From positions 1 through 64,000 of the forward strand of contig MCFE01000040.1 in assembly GCA_002104905.1 (NCBI GenBank): a stretch of 64,000 nt of DNA, given 5' to 3'. Source of the DNA: Basidiobolus meristosporus CBS 931.73 (taxonomy: Eukaryota > Basidiobolomycota > Basidiobolomycetes > Basidiobolales > Basidiobolaceae). Shown one piece after another: positions 11,757 to 22,392 of the stretch. Position 1 is the first letter of the stretch; the number at the start of each line of letters is the position of its first letter. The notes beneath the pieces were generated by a model. The model made no database searches, was not told where the DNA came from, and saw only the letters and a program-made list of their open reading frames with translations. The position numbers and the translations under genes were made by a program.

Positions 11757-12105
11757 TGTTGTAAGAGTCTTGGAGATATTGGAAGTGATTTGGAGAACAA
11801 GTAGATTATGTGGTTTTCACTTAATGATTTATTGAATGTAAAAGTAGTATTTATACTTCTACCTGGTCTTGGCATTACAAACATGTAGAATAGGTTAAGG
11901 AAGGTCCCAAGAACATGTGTGCAAAGTTTGGGGCTGTTTGGACAACTTTGAGAATTTTCATGCTCTGGGTACCTGGCATTTTGGTGAAAATATTCTAAGT
12001 AAATCCCAACAAGGAATTTGGTCAGTATTCTCTAGGATTTGAGGGTAATGATCTAAGTGACTAAGTTAGGTGAGTATTTAGGTGGAAATACAAATTTTTA
12101 CAACG
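11757..12105 (-). repeat. 3' LTR of the two-LTR copia element
   Basis: It is 349 bp and adjoins the end of the RNase H frame and the purine tract. The inner end reads CAACG rather than CAACA, one of about 11 differences from its partner LTR. Confidence 0.9.
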
Positions 12106-12116
12106 CTCCCACTCAG

Positions 12117-13565
12117 CTAAATGTTCATACTGACTAGTCCTAATTTTGACCTAAGATATTCAAACTTGTCTCTAGGTAATGGTTTGGTGAGTATGTCTGC
12201 AATCATTTCATCTGTAGGACAGTAATCTAAGCTAACTAAGTTATTCTCTATAGCTTCACGTAAGAAATGATGTCTAATATCTATGTGCTTGGTTCTAGCA
12301 TGAAAAGTTGGATTTCTACCTAATTGTATACATCCGTGATTATCTTGAAATAAAGTAATAGGTGTTTGTTGACATAGGCCTAAATCTGTAAGGAGCTTTC
12401 TTAACCACATTGCTTCTTTTGTAGCTTCACAGGCTGCCATATACTCTGCCTCCTCAGTAGAAAGTGCTACGGTTGGTTGCTTTCTTGAATTCCATGAAAT
12501 TGCTCCTTTACAGTAAAGAAAGGTGTATCCTGTAGTGGATCTTCTGTCTTCCAAATTTTGTCCCCAATCAGCATCAGAGTATCCCACAAGATCCTGTTCT
12601 GAATCCTTATAAGTGTATCTTAAGCAGATATCAGCAGTTCCTTTTAGGTACCTAAAAATCCCGCTTAACTGCTGCAATATGATCAGATCCATGATTCTGA
12701 TTATGTTGGCTGACTACTCCCACTGAATATGAGATATCTGGACGTGTTCCAAGCATGATATACATCAGACTGCCGACCATAGATCAAAAAGGAAAGTGAG
12801 GGCTTTCAGATGGCACCAAGCTCTCTTGATTTGGTTGAGTTTTGACCAAGTTAAGGCTTGTCTCCATTGGGGTAGCTGCCAGTTTACAGTCTTCCATTTT
12901 GTACTTCTTTAGTATATCTTGAATATACTTGGATTGGCTTAGGGTAATAGTCTGGGTACTTATGTCTATGGAGAACTTAATCCCTAAGTAGTAACTAAGT
13001 TCTCCTAGATTGGACATCTTGAACTCCTTAGATAGGCTGGATTTAGTCTCTTCCAATGTTTCTAGGTTATTGGCGGCTATAATAAGTTCATCCACATATA
13101 GAGCTAATAGAACTGTATTTGCTCTATCTGGCTTATAGTATATACTATAGTCAGCATTACTTCTTTTGAAACTCAAAGATTCCAAATAAAAATCTATCTT
13201 GCAATTCCAGGCTCTTGGTGATTGTTTGAGACCATATAGTGACTTTTTAAGCTTGCAGACCAAATGGGGGTTATCTTGGTCAACAAACCCATCAGGCTGG
13301 TCCATATACACGTCCTCATCAAGTTCACCATTCAAAAATGCAGTTTTTACATCCATATGATGAATAAAAAACTTATATTTGGCTGAAATAGCCAATATTA
13401 ATCTGATGGAATTAAATTTGGCTACCGGTGCAAAGGTCTCAGTATAGTCAAGTCCTTTTGTTTGAGAGTATCCTTTGGCTACAAGTCTTGCTTTGTATCT
13501 TTCAATTGTACCATCAGCCTTGTATTTTGTCTTGAAGACCCATCTGCATCCAATTGATTTTCAGT
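12117..13565 (-). pseudogene. Copia reverse transcriptase and RNase H, disrupted
   Basis: The reverse transcriptase reads from near 13565 (CRWVFKTKYKADG, then ARLVAKGYSQ) through MDVKTAFLNG and KKSLYGLKQS to the active-site block, which reads LYVDELI: the second aspartate of the usual YVDD is glutamate. An in-frame stop interrupts the frame at about 12780, and one extra base near 12661 shifts into the RNase H frame, which keeps YSDADWGQ, STEEAEYMAA, QDNHGC and KHIDIRHHF. A frameshift near 13562 separates this part from integrase. It copies RNA to DNA in active relatives; this copy cannot. Confidence 0.88.
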
Positions 13566-15224
13566 TGATTGGTAATTTGACCAAGTCCCAAGTTTGATTT
13601 TCCATCAGTGCCTGATATTCCTCAGTCATTGCAGATCTCCAAAACTTTGTCTGAGGGCTATTTAGGGCCTCTTTTACAGTCTGGGGTTCATCAATATGGA
13701 CTGAATAGGCATAGGCTAAGTTTGTACCCTCATTAATATAGTAATTTGGGCTATTTCTTGTCCGATTGGATCTCCGGGCATTTGACACTGGAATGATCAC
13801 TTCTGGGATATTCTTTGGCACTGATTCTGGCTGAACCATGGTTGTAGAGTCCTCTGGAGTGAAAAAATTCTCATTGTTTTGCTCTGATTCAATCCTGACA
13901 ATTGGTGGACTTGAGATCAAATTTTTGTCATCATCTGATGTCATTTTTTGTGAAAATTTTGAATTTTCATCAAACAACACATCCCTGGACTTGATCAGCT
14001 TCTTTGCTTTGGTATTGTAGAGTCTGTATGCCTTACTCTCATTGCAGTAGCCCAAAAATATGCATTTTAAACTTTTTGGCTCAAATTTTGACTGATTTCC
14101 GGCCAGTTTTTTGGCATATGCTTTACACCCAAATATTCTTAGATGTTCTGCACTTGGTCTGTATCCATACCATGCTTCAAATGGAGTAGAATCACGAAGT
14201 ATTCTGTTATAACTCCTATTTTTAAGATAAACAGCAGTGGCAACTGATTCCACCCAAAAATCATAGGATAATTTTTGATCATGGATCATAGATCTTGCCA
14301 TATCAATTATTGATCTGTTAGCTCGTTCTGCTACTCCATTTTGCTGTGGGGAGTATGGTACAGTAGTCTCTTGCTTTATCCCATGAATTTTGCAGAAGTG
14401 GATGAAGAGTTTTGAGGTATATTCTCCACCATTGTCAGAGCATATTTTCTTGATTTTTTCACCAGTTTCTCTCTCCACCTTGGCTTTAAACTCCCTGAAC
14501 TTAGACAGAGCTTCTTCCTTTCTCTCCATGAAGTAGACCCATGTGTATCTTGTATAATCATCAATAAAAGTGATTAAATACTTCATCCTGCCTAAGGATA
14601 AATTTTGCATAGGTCCACACAGATCTGAGTGAATTAGATCTAATTTTTTCTTAGTTTTGATTAACCCAGAGCTCTTGAACGGTTGTCTGGCTTGTTTCCC
14701 ATATATGCAGGCTTCACAGTGCTCCAAATTAGCTGGGGGATCAATTTACACTCCAGAAATTAGCTGATCTTTGATCATTTTACTCAAATAATCAAAATTG
14801 ATGTGTTCAAATCTCCTGTGCCAAAGCATTGGTGTTTCTTCATTTAAGTTACTTATATTGGCTTCCAAATATGATGGAATATAAGTCAACTTGTCTAGAT
14901 TCTGATCTCTGATGCCCAAAGCAATATGGGCACCATTTTGATCAGTGATCCTGCATCCAGAATTGTCAAAACTGAAACTGAGCCTTCTGCTGTGGCCTTG
15001 CTTACAGAGTGTAGGTTCTTGGCTATTTCTGGTACAAAGAGTACTTCTTTAAAGATCAGTGTATGGCTTCCTTCACTGCTTCTAAGGTTTACTTGGATAG
15101 TTCCTTCTCCCACTGCATCAAGTATTCTATTGTCACCCATTAAAGCCTTCTTAAATTGGAATTTCTTGATATTGAGTAAAAAGTTCTTTTTGGTGTGTAA
15201 AGTGTTGAGAAGCTCCAGAGTCAA
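13561..15224 (-). pseudogene. Copia protease (C-terminal part) and integrase, disrupted
   Basis: The upstream part (15224 to about 14895) holds the end of the aspartic protease and the pre-integrase region (LFVPEIAKNLHSVS). The integrase follows with an HHCC zinc-binding motif (HRRFEH ... CEAC) and the catalytic D-D-E residues in DLCGPM, CSDNGGEY and NGVAERANRS. A TAA codon near 14748 breaks the frame inside the HHCC region, and a frameshift separates protease from the DSG active-site region of the preceding frame. The 388-codon open part at 13561-14727 is the longest intact piece. Confidence 0.88.
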
Positions 15225-16791
15225 TATACCACATCTGAGAATCCTTGTTTGTGGTCATATTTAGTGCAGATATGAATAGTCTATCTTCAGTTGTTGCAGC
15301 ATTTCCATATTCAGGCTTCTTTTGCTGATAATCTCTCTTTTTGAGACACCGGTCTGATGTGTGTCCTTTCCTTTTGCAGTAGTTGCAAAATAGGTTGCTG
15401 TTGCCTTTGTAGGGTTTTGGGTACCTCCTTTGTTGGTTATCATTGCTTATTAAAGCATTTTCTTCTTCCTTCTTATTGGCGCTTGATTTTTTTAATTCTT
15501 CATCCAGGAGCCTTCCATATGTTGTATCCAAGAGAAAGTGTAATAAAACTCTTGAATGGTTTAACTGAACCAAAGGGACAATTAAGTGCAGAATCTTAGA
15601 ATTGTCAGAGAGTGGCGGAAATATTAGCAGAAAGATTCTGATCTAATATTGGTCTTGGATATAGCTGGGTTGGCTATAAAGGCAATGATATTTGTTTGCT
15701 AGGCAGGCTAGGCTTGGTGTTCTTTGGAGTGCTAGATATACTAGGCTTGGATAGAAACTAGAACGGAATTGTTGGATTCTTATTTTTGCTGAGACAGAAT
15801 CTTAATTTTGTTGAGACACACACTAAACCAAAAGGCTCAGTACACTTTATTTATACTTTTCTGATCAAGTTGAATTAGTAAGCGCCAAGGGACTGGATTG
15901 ATTGAAATCAATTTGGGTGTTCATAGGTGCATAAGATAAATGAAAATTACATCATCAATCAACTGATGTCTTGGCAACTGCACAGTGGTTGGATGGATCT
16001 CAGATGACTAATCACCTGGGAAGGCTTGGCAGATAGGTTAATAACGTGATGACCATTTGAAAATAGATCAGGTGTGATAGCTAAAAATAGATTCTGAGGT
16101 GGGATCAAATAAACTGTAACTGGGATTTGTTATGTTTGGGTTAGGGAAAATCAGTTAGGGTACTAGATTTTCAAACGGAGTAAAATTGGCAAAGTTTTAA
16201 ATGTTGATGCACAACACCATATACGTAATTTAAGGTCAAATCTTCAGTTCTGGACTCTAGGGCTGATACAAGGCCCTGAAACTTGTCTGTCAGGCTATTC
16301 AGGATGGTAACTATCACATCCTCATCAGTAGTTGGTATGCCCACAGATTCCATCTCATCTACCAGCAGGGTAATTCTGTTAATTAGATTTTTCATTTCTT
16401 CTCCTGGCAGCATCTTTGTAGTAAAGAATTTTTGTCTCAGATACATCTTCTTGGCAGCTGAACATGACTGGTAGGTGTCCTCTAATGCTTTCCAGGCATT
16501 CTTTGCCGTTTTTGCTCTTGAGCATTGAATTAGCAATTAGTCCTTAACATTAAGGCAAATGCAGTTAAAGGCACTTTGTTCTTTCTTCTGGTACTTTAAG
16601 GCTTCCTCTCCCACGTTTTTAGGAGGGCATTCTTCTCCCATGACAATATCCCAAAGGCCTCTTTCTTGTGGCAGCATCTTCATCTTCACCTTCCACACTT
16701 GGTATTTAGATCCATCCAACTTTTCAGCAGAGGGAAAAATTCCAGTAATAGCAGTAGTAAACATTGCAGAGAGTGACAGCTTGGGGCTCAT
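15151..16791 (-). pseudogene. Copia gag with nucleocapsid, split by a solo LTR
   Basis: Gag starts at ATG 16791 in the primer-binding-site region (MSPKLSLSAMF) and has the start motif LDGSKYQVWKVKM. A single TAA at 16537-16539 interrupts an otherwise continuous frame. The frame runs to LTLNYVYG, is broken by the 697-bp insertion at 15520-16216, and resumes exactly in phase with RLLDEELKK. Next come a CCHC zinc knuckle (CNYCKRKGHTSDRC) and the protease active site WYIDSGAS. Removing the insertion and one TSD copy would restore phase, so the insertion is clean and later than the element. Confidence 0.88.
15520..16216 (-). repeat. 697-bp solo LTR of a different family inserted in gag
   Basis: The insert begins TGTTGTATCC and ends GCACAACA on the plus strand, so it has TG...CA ends. 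It is flanked by a perfect 5-bp duplication CCATA (15515-15519 and 16217-16221). Read on the minus strand it has a TATAAATAAA promoter-like motif near 15850. It carries no long open frame and bears no resemblance to the 349-bp LTR beyond the terminal bases. A solo LTR from recombination of a full element explains it best; a short non-autonomous element is the alternative. Confidence 0.82.
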
Positions 16792-16795
16792 AACC

Positions 16796-17144
16796 TGTTG
16801 TAAGAGTCTTGGAGATATTGGAAGTGATTGGGAGAACAAGTAGATTATGTGGTTTTCACTTAATGATTTATTGAATGTAAAAGTAGTATTTATACTATTA
16901 CCTGGTCTTGGCATTACAAACATGTAGAATAGATTAAGGAGGGTCCCAAGAACATGTGTGCAAAGTTTGGGGCTGTTTGGACAACTTTGAGAATTTTCAT
17001 GTTCTGGGTACCTGGCATTTTGGTGAAAATATTCTAAGTAAATCCCAACAAGGAATTTGGTCAGTATTCTCTAGGATTTGAAGGTGATGATCTAAGTGAC
17101 TAAGTTAGGTGAATATTTAGGTGGAAATACGAATTTTTACAACA
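16796..17144 (-). repeat. 5' LTR of the two-LTR copia element
   Basis: It is 349 bp, from TGTTGTAAGAG to TTTTACAACA on the plus strand, directly upstream (in element sense) of gag. On the minus strand it carries GTATAAATACTACTTTTAC as a TATA region and AATAAATCA further on. Confidence 0.9.
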
Positions 17145-17364
17145 GTTCTAATATCTAGTAGATATTTTACAATCAAAACTTTAGGTTCTTGGCAGTGTAC
17201 TAAGTCAGAGTTCATACCATATGTATGGCCTAGGTGCAAACAGACTAACACTCAGTACACATCATACAATGATGAAATGTTCAGCTATATCTGTTGATTA
17301 ATACTCATAATATGCATGGGGCTGCTTCATAGAATCAAAGGAAGCAGCACTGTCTAGGTATTGG

Positions 17365-17660
17365 AGTATTTCTCACAACTCTACATTCACTTATGCAGAA
17401 TTGATGGGATATAGCAAGGAATGACTGCACCATATTCTGCACAGCAATATAGAGGGTCAGAACTTTGCAAATATATTTATGACTGATATGACAGGACATA
17501 TGATCCATGACCAAAATTATCTATAATTTTAAGGCAAAATCAGCTGCCACTGTTATATATCTTGCAAATAGGAGCTACAGCAGAGTACTTTTTTACTCAA
17601 CCTTACATGAGGCCTGGTATGCACATATGCCAGATACAATGCAACTTGAAGTATATACCT
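17365..17660 (+). pseudogene. Decayed copia integrase fragment, plus strand
   Basis: Three-frame reading recovers degraded integrase motifs in the correct order: a QLYIHLCRIDGI-like run, APYS-QQ, then ATVIYLANRSYSRVL and EAWYAHMPD, matching the minus-strand element's IHFCKIHGI, VPYSPQQ, ATAVYLKNRSYNRIL and EAWYGYRPS. Several stops and shifts are present. It belongs to an older plus-strand copy. Confidence 0.7.
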
Positions 17661-18059
17661 TTACAATACATTTCAAAAACTGCCAAGAAATAAGTTGAGC
17701 TTGACTCATAAGTGTAATATGTGTAATCAATGATACTGCAATGAGAGTAAAGCTCACATCCTCCTCACTGCCAAACCAGCAGAGTTGAACAAATCCAAGG
17801 ATATCTGTTTGATCAAATTCCTATTTACTTGCAAAATATGACATTATATGATGATAGATATTCAATCCCAAGCTCAACACTAATCAGGATTAAATTGATA
17901 TAATGCAATGGGAGCTTTCTACCCTGTGGGCTCTGAGAATGTGATTTAGCCTTGATCATTGCCCATAAATATCCACAAGTGATCATTTTAGTATTGCAAG
18001 GCAGAAGGTCTAAGCAGATTAGAAATAGTTTGGATTACTATATCAGTTAGAGTACAAAC

Positions 18060-18408
18060 TGTTGCAATATTCTGAGGAGTATTGGAAGTGATGTGGAGAA
18101 CTAGAGGATTTACATGTTATTCACTTGTAGATTTATTGATCAAAAATATGGTATTTATACTTTTGATAAAGTAGAGAAAACAAACGTGTCAAGTTTGCTG
18201 AGGAAGGTCCCAAGAATATGTGTGCAAAGTTTGGGGTTTTTTGGACAACTTTGAGAAAAATGATAATCTGGGTACCTGACAATTTGGTGAAAATATTCTA
18301 AGTAAATCTAGACAAGAAATCTGGTCAGGACAGAATGCTAATCACAGTATAAGATTTATGTGACTAAGTTGGAATGAATATTTAGGTGACAACTCAATAA
18401 TTACAACA
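18060..18408 (-). repeat. Solo LTR (349 bp) with intact target-site duplication
   Basis: It begins TGTTGCAATA and ends ATTACAACA, exactly 349 bp. The flanks are a perfect pentamer duplication CAAAC (18055-18059 and 18409-18413). It is diverged from the two-LTR element and sits inside the older plus-strand pol remnant. Confidence 0.9.
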
Positions 18409-18481
18409 CAAACTTGGCTTATGCCTAATTAGTTCTGGCTGATGAACCTCACACAGTGAAGCAGGCTCCCCCAAAGAAAAA

Positions 18482-18725
18482 AATCAAGAAAAGGCCAGCA
18501 GAATATTCTCACAATATCAGCTGAATTCCATGTTTCTTACAACTGACAACTCCAGATATCTCTGGTACTAGCTGTTGGACAGACAAGCAGACAGGTTTCC
18601 CAAGAGGGGACTATGCCCACTAGCATTCATACCAAATTCAGCAACTAGCTGCTCACTTCTTCTATCAAAAATTGCAGCTGAAAATTCTGAACAAAATGCA
18701 CCTGCTGGATACCAGCAGAATACTG
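18482..18725 (+). repeat. Dispersed repeat R1, copy D
   Basis: The fourth copy, 10 kb from the others, keeps AAGAAAAGGCCAGCAGAA, CAGCTGAATTCCATG, ACAGACAAGCAGACAGG and AGCATTCATACCAAATTCAG. Near its end GATACCAGCAGAATACTG is followed by AAATCAGATGAATTCCAGG, which resembles the start of another unit about 219 bases downstream, hinting at a tandem origin. Confidence 0.6.
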
Positions 18726-18769
18726 TCTAAAAATCAGATGAATTCCAGGCTTGCAAATTTTCATAGAGT

Positions 18770-18850
18770 CCCCAATAGTCCTCAGAGAAAGTTTTGGAGA
18801 TCTACTATAACTGAGGAATATCAGGCCTTCAAGGAAAATCAAACTTACTC
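18770..18850 (+). pseudogene. Small copia pol fragment upstream of reverse transcriptase
   Basis: The frame reads NSPQRKFWRSTITEEYQAF, matching NSPQTKFWRSAMTEEYQAL just before the reverse transcriptase of the minus-strand element. It is the 3' part of the decayed plus-strand copy interrupted by the solo LTR and repeat R1. Confidence 0.75.
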
Positions 18851-18863
18851 AAGTTGCATTTAG

Positions 18864-21290
18864 CTGAATTGCAGTTGGTAGGTAATTTGGCAAACTCAAA
18901 AGCTTTTAGTAGCTTTTTGGTTTTTACTAATTACAGGAGTTAGACAATGCTATACCTGCTAAATCTTGGGTCAATAATTGGTAACTGACCCATGAGTCAA
19001 GTATAATCTCAATGCATATAACTAGTTTCAGTGCATCCTGTATGTTTATACTAGAAACTATACTAGGTAGATCCTAACAAAGAACTTGGGTACAAAATAA
19101 TTATCCAAGTGATAAAGCTGGTGTAAATATTTAGAGTATACAAACTATCAAGGCTGTATTACAAGAGTTGAGGGTGTTGAAAGTGACCTCAATGTTGTAA
19201 GAATATAGCAACTAACCTAGTAAAAGCAGGGAAAAGTCATGCATCACCCTTAATAGAAATGTGCTACTTGTGTGCATCTTTTTAGTGTCTTTAGGCTTAA
19301 TCCATGTACTAGTGAGAAAAATCCAGGATTACTTTTAATTGAAACTACACTTGGAAACTTGGTGATAATTTGGACTTTTAGATAGTCCCACTTGTAGGTT
19401 TATCAATTAGTCATAACTTTATAGACTTATAAAAAAATTATGATCCAAGTGTTTTGAGGAAGCTGAAGTGCATCAATAATATCAGAACACCACATCCATA
19501 GACATAAGTGCAAGTGAACGATTACCAAAATAGGCTGGGCCTAACATAAAAGTGTTCCGTATGGTTATTACACATTAGTAAAGATTGCTCTATTTTTAGC
19601 AGAAAATTGTTGGAGGGTAGGCAAGAAAATGCAGAAATTCAATTGGCGCACCTCCATTAATTTACAAAACATTCATAATTAGCTTAACAAAGCTTAAACA
19701 GCTGTGTGTACACTTTGCATTTACTTACAAAGATTGCCAGTGAGAAACAAACTTTCTTTTAATAATCCCAAATCACTTCCAAGCGAGCCCCGAAGGCTTT
19801 CGAGCTCAAATGGTTTCCCTCAATTAATACCGGTAAGCATAGAATTAGGATATATTAGTAATTAGGCGTAATACTAATTAATTGCGGCAGGGTTTATAGC
19901 AGAATGTCTTTGGAAGGAATATAGAGCTTGGGGTTTTTGATTTAAACTGGAAAATTCATCCACTAACAAGTTGTGTACCTTAGCACTACCTCTGGGAATC
20001 TACTAAACAATGGTCTTTTGTGTTAAGAGCTTGGTTTTGTCAAAGTATTCTCAGTGAGTAGCCAGCAAGTAAGCCACACTGTGGCAGTATTGTTAGGCAG
20101 CGGCGAGTAATGGCAGGCCTAGAGTAGTTGCCAGCAGATACTAGGGGTCTTTTGGACATTTGTTATGCATCTCCGCAATCCCATTGTTATTAACACAAAC
20201 TTTCGACTAGCCATCCAATCGGTGGCCAAAATGCAGCACCACTAAAACCCTAATTTATAATGGCCGCCACAATCCATTGTACTTGAATTACAGGTATTCG
20301 GCAGGATTCCAATCGTTTCTACACTTCAAACAAAAGGGCCATGAGTACACTGAAAGTTGACGATGATTAGCATTCCAAATTTAAGCAAACGTTATTTTCC
20401 AGCATGATCCTATCGTATCAGTAATCAGTAATCTGTACGATTTTGACATTTGTAGTAATATGATGATGCTAGGTCTCATGGTGATCTTGGGACTGAGCAT
20501 ATAAAGTAATCTCAAGGGAAATCAATGTATTACAATTTTAATGTTAACCGGAAGATACTTCATGTACTGTTACAAATGGATCATTATTACCGTGCGCATC
20601 TCAACTTTAAAGACGACGATAGTTCCCTCGATTGCAGTGTCGGGCTTAGTGCATACCTTAAAGGTCAATCTATACTTTGATTAATATTCAGCCGCTCATC
20701 ATTCCTTGGGCTTTTGACTCAATCATCGCCCACATACACCTCTATATGCTTATAGGGGATTCAGGAATATCCCGCTATATTTCATTCGAGAAGATTGCTA
20801 ATATATCAACTAGAATATGTAATAACAGAGCTGTTCGATTATCATGCATTTGCTTATCTATATAGAATGAGTGTTAAGCGGTTGCCATTTGCTAGGTTTC
20901 CCAGTAATCAGCGTAGGAGGAGATATATTATGTGCCTAACTGTAATTAAAGTGCCATGAGATTTAGTATTATAAATAAATCACACTTCCTTCTCAACCTC
21001 AAAAAGATAAAGTATTATGAATATGTGGGCGTATTAGCCTCTTTCTTGTGTAATAAATTACTAAAAAACAAGACTCGCAGGTCACGCAAAAAGAGTATGC
21101 TGGTTGGCCAACAATACAAAGGTTTCTCATTCTCCGTTTGATTGACATACAGTTTGTGCAATCAATTATCAATGAGGATTACCCAAGGCCGACCCTAAAG
21201 CCTACTAAAGTATTCTTTGAATGGGACCTGAAGGTATCTCCGATATTACTGTGCTACGCGAGATGGCTAGGGTACGATAAATCACCAGAG
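18864..21290. other. AT-rich gene-free region with very decayed LTR traces
   Basis: At about 19040-19200 short matches to the LTR remain (for example a TAGATCCTAACAAAGAACTTGGGT stretch, shared only in part), too degraded to delimit. From about 19.5 kb to 21.3 kb I see no repeat, gene or RNA motif, only AT-rich sequence with short featureless frames. Confidence 0.45.
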
Positions 21291-21298
21291 TATAAATA
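21291..21298 (+). promoter_or_regulatory. TATA-like box of the small secreted protein gene at 21431
   Basis: The sequence TATAAATA lies 140 bases upstream of the ATG, the same spacing as for the secreted-protein gene at 984. Confidence 0.45.
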
Positions 21299-21430
21299 GC
21301 CGATCTAGGAATACGTGAGCCTTGAAGTGAACTTACTAAAATTTTTCTGGACGTTCTCCGCCTAATCAATCCTTTTCTAGTTGCTGCCACTTGTCCGTTT
21401 TTGTAAAAATAGTTCGAATCTTCACGTTTG

Positions 21431-21682
21431 ATGGGTAGAGCCCTTTTACCGCTACTTGCACTGCTGCCTATGTGTTTATCAGCTCCTTTGCTTGGATGCG
21501 AGCGACCAGAGCCTCAACGCATAGGGGTTGGCGAGAAAGCCATCGATTATGGCGCTCCGTGCAATTTGAAGGAACTGGATGCACAAGAACTGGACTTTGA
21601 GTACATATATCACTATGCCAAGCGCAGGCCGACTATCCGCAACTACTTAGAGAAGATTATCACTAACGAGGAGAGGCGTTGA
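21431..21682 (+). CDS. Putative small secreted protein or peptide precursor (83 aa)
   Basis: The first ATG is at 21431; an upstream TTG in the same frame is not needed. Residues 1 to about 18 (MGRALLPLLALLPMCLSA) are a strong signal-peptide candidate with a small-residue cleavage site. The mature chain of about 65 residues has two cysteines and ends in a basic stretch. A KRR site in YHYAKRRPTIRN and a terminal EERR look like dibasic processing sites, so a Kex2-type protease could release a short peptide; that is inference. No domain is recognised. It has a clear TATA-like box and no introns. Confidence 0.55.
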   Translation: MGRALLPLLALLPMCLSAPLLGCERPEPQRIGVGEKAIDYGAPCNLKELDAQELDFEYIYHYAKRRPTIRNYLEKIITNEERR

Positions 21683-22392
21683 ATGTGGCGATGCGGGCAT
21701 CCCCTTAGAGTGCCGGGCCTTAAGATGCTATTGATTACCAGAATTACTGCTCGGGTCGTCCTTTCATCAGAATGCCGATACAAGCCCATTTTGTTGTGCT
21801 GACACTCAAAGACATCATCATGGTGCTTTCGGAATTTCAGATATTCATAACTAGTACATATTAGTGTCTGAAATTTCAATTCGCAAACCTGATTAATTTA
21901 TCCCCACGTACCGCATTTGAGCCTTCCCTTGGTACTTCGTTCCACAAATGAAGTTACCAAAATATGTCTGAACTCAAGCAACCGAATAAATAGCATGAAT
22001 TTTCACTTGTAGGCTCTAGATCAGGCGAAAGCCAATTACTTCATTAATGGAGGGAGTTGTTCTATTAGTTGGTGTAAGAGACATATTAACCTCGGTGTTC
22101 ATCTGGTGGTAGTAACAGAAATTGATATAGTCTACAGCTATTGAAATTTCCGCTCCAGCATGTGGAGCAGGTCATTCGGGATATCCGCAATGAGCATTCC
22201 GGACATACAGCTGAGCTTTCGTCGATTTCTGACGTGAGAAAATGCTCATTCATTCACCGTATTGCTGCTCAAACATTATCACACAAATGGAGCTCAGCGG
22301 GAACTCCCTTGTGGAGCCGCAATGAATGATTTATCAGCTTACGGGTGGGGTATAATGGTATTTTCAACATTTATATGTATATTGTTGGGGCA
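21683..22392. other. Intergenic region
   Basis: Between the secreted-protein gene and the convergent sterol isomerase. Short open frames only; no motif seen. Confidence 0.5.

Larger units (their letters stand above)
11757..17144 (-). mobile_element. Two-LTR Ty1/copia retrotransposon, minus strand, inactive
   Basis: The element has LTRs at both ends and the internal order gag, protease, integrase, reverse transcriptase, RNase H, the copia order. Total length is 5388 bp, of which 697 bp plus a 5-bp duplication is a foreign solo LTR inside gag; without that it is about 4.7 kb, normal for copia. By eye its two LTRs differ at about 11 of 349 positions, so it is fairly young but not recent. Directly inside the 5' LTR the minus strand reads GGTTATGAGCCCC, which overlaps the gag ATG and is a candidate primer-binding site. 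The flanks do not show a matching pentamer, so the insertion site has been rearranged. Gag has one nonsense codon and pol has stops and frameshifts. Confidence 0.92.

Noticed and set aside
15357-15599. Plus-strand frame across the gag/solo LTR junction
   Set aside because: It is the antisense shadow of gag and part of the inserted LTR.
21205-21390. Basic minus-strand frame over the promoter region
   Set aside because: It covers the TATA box and leader of the 21431 gene and lacks any motif.
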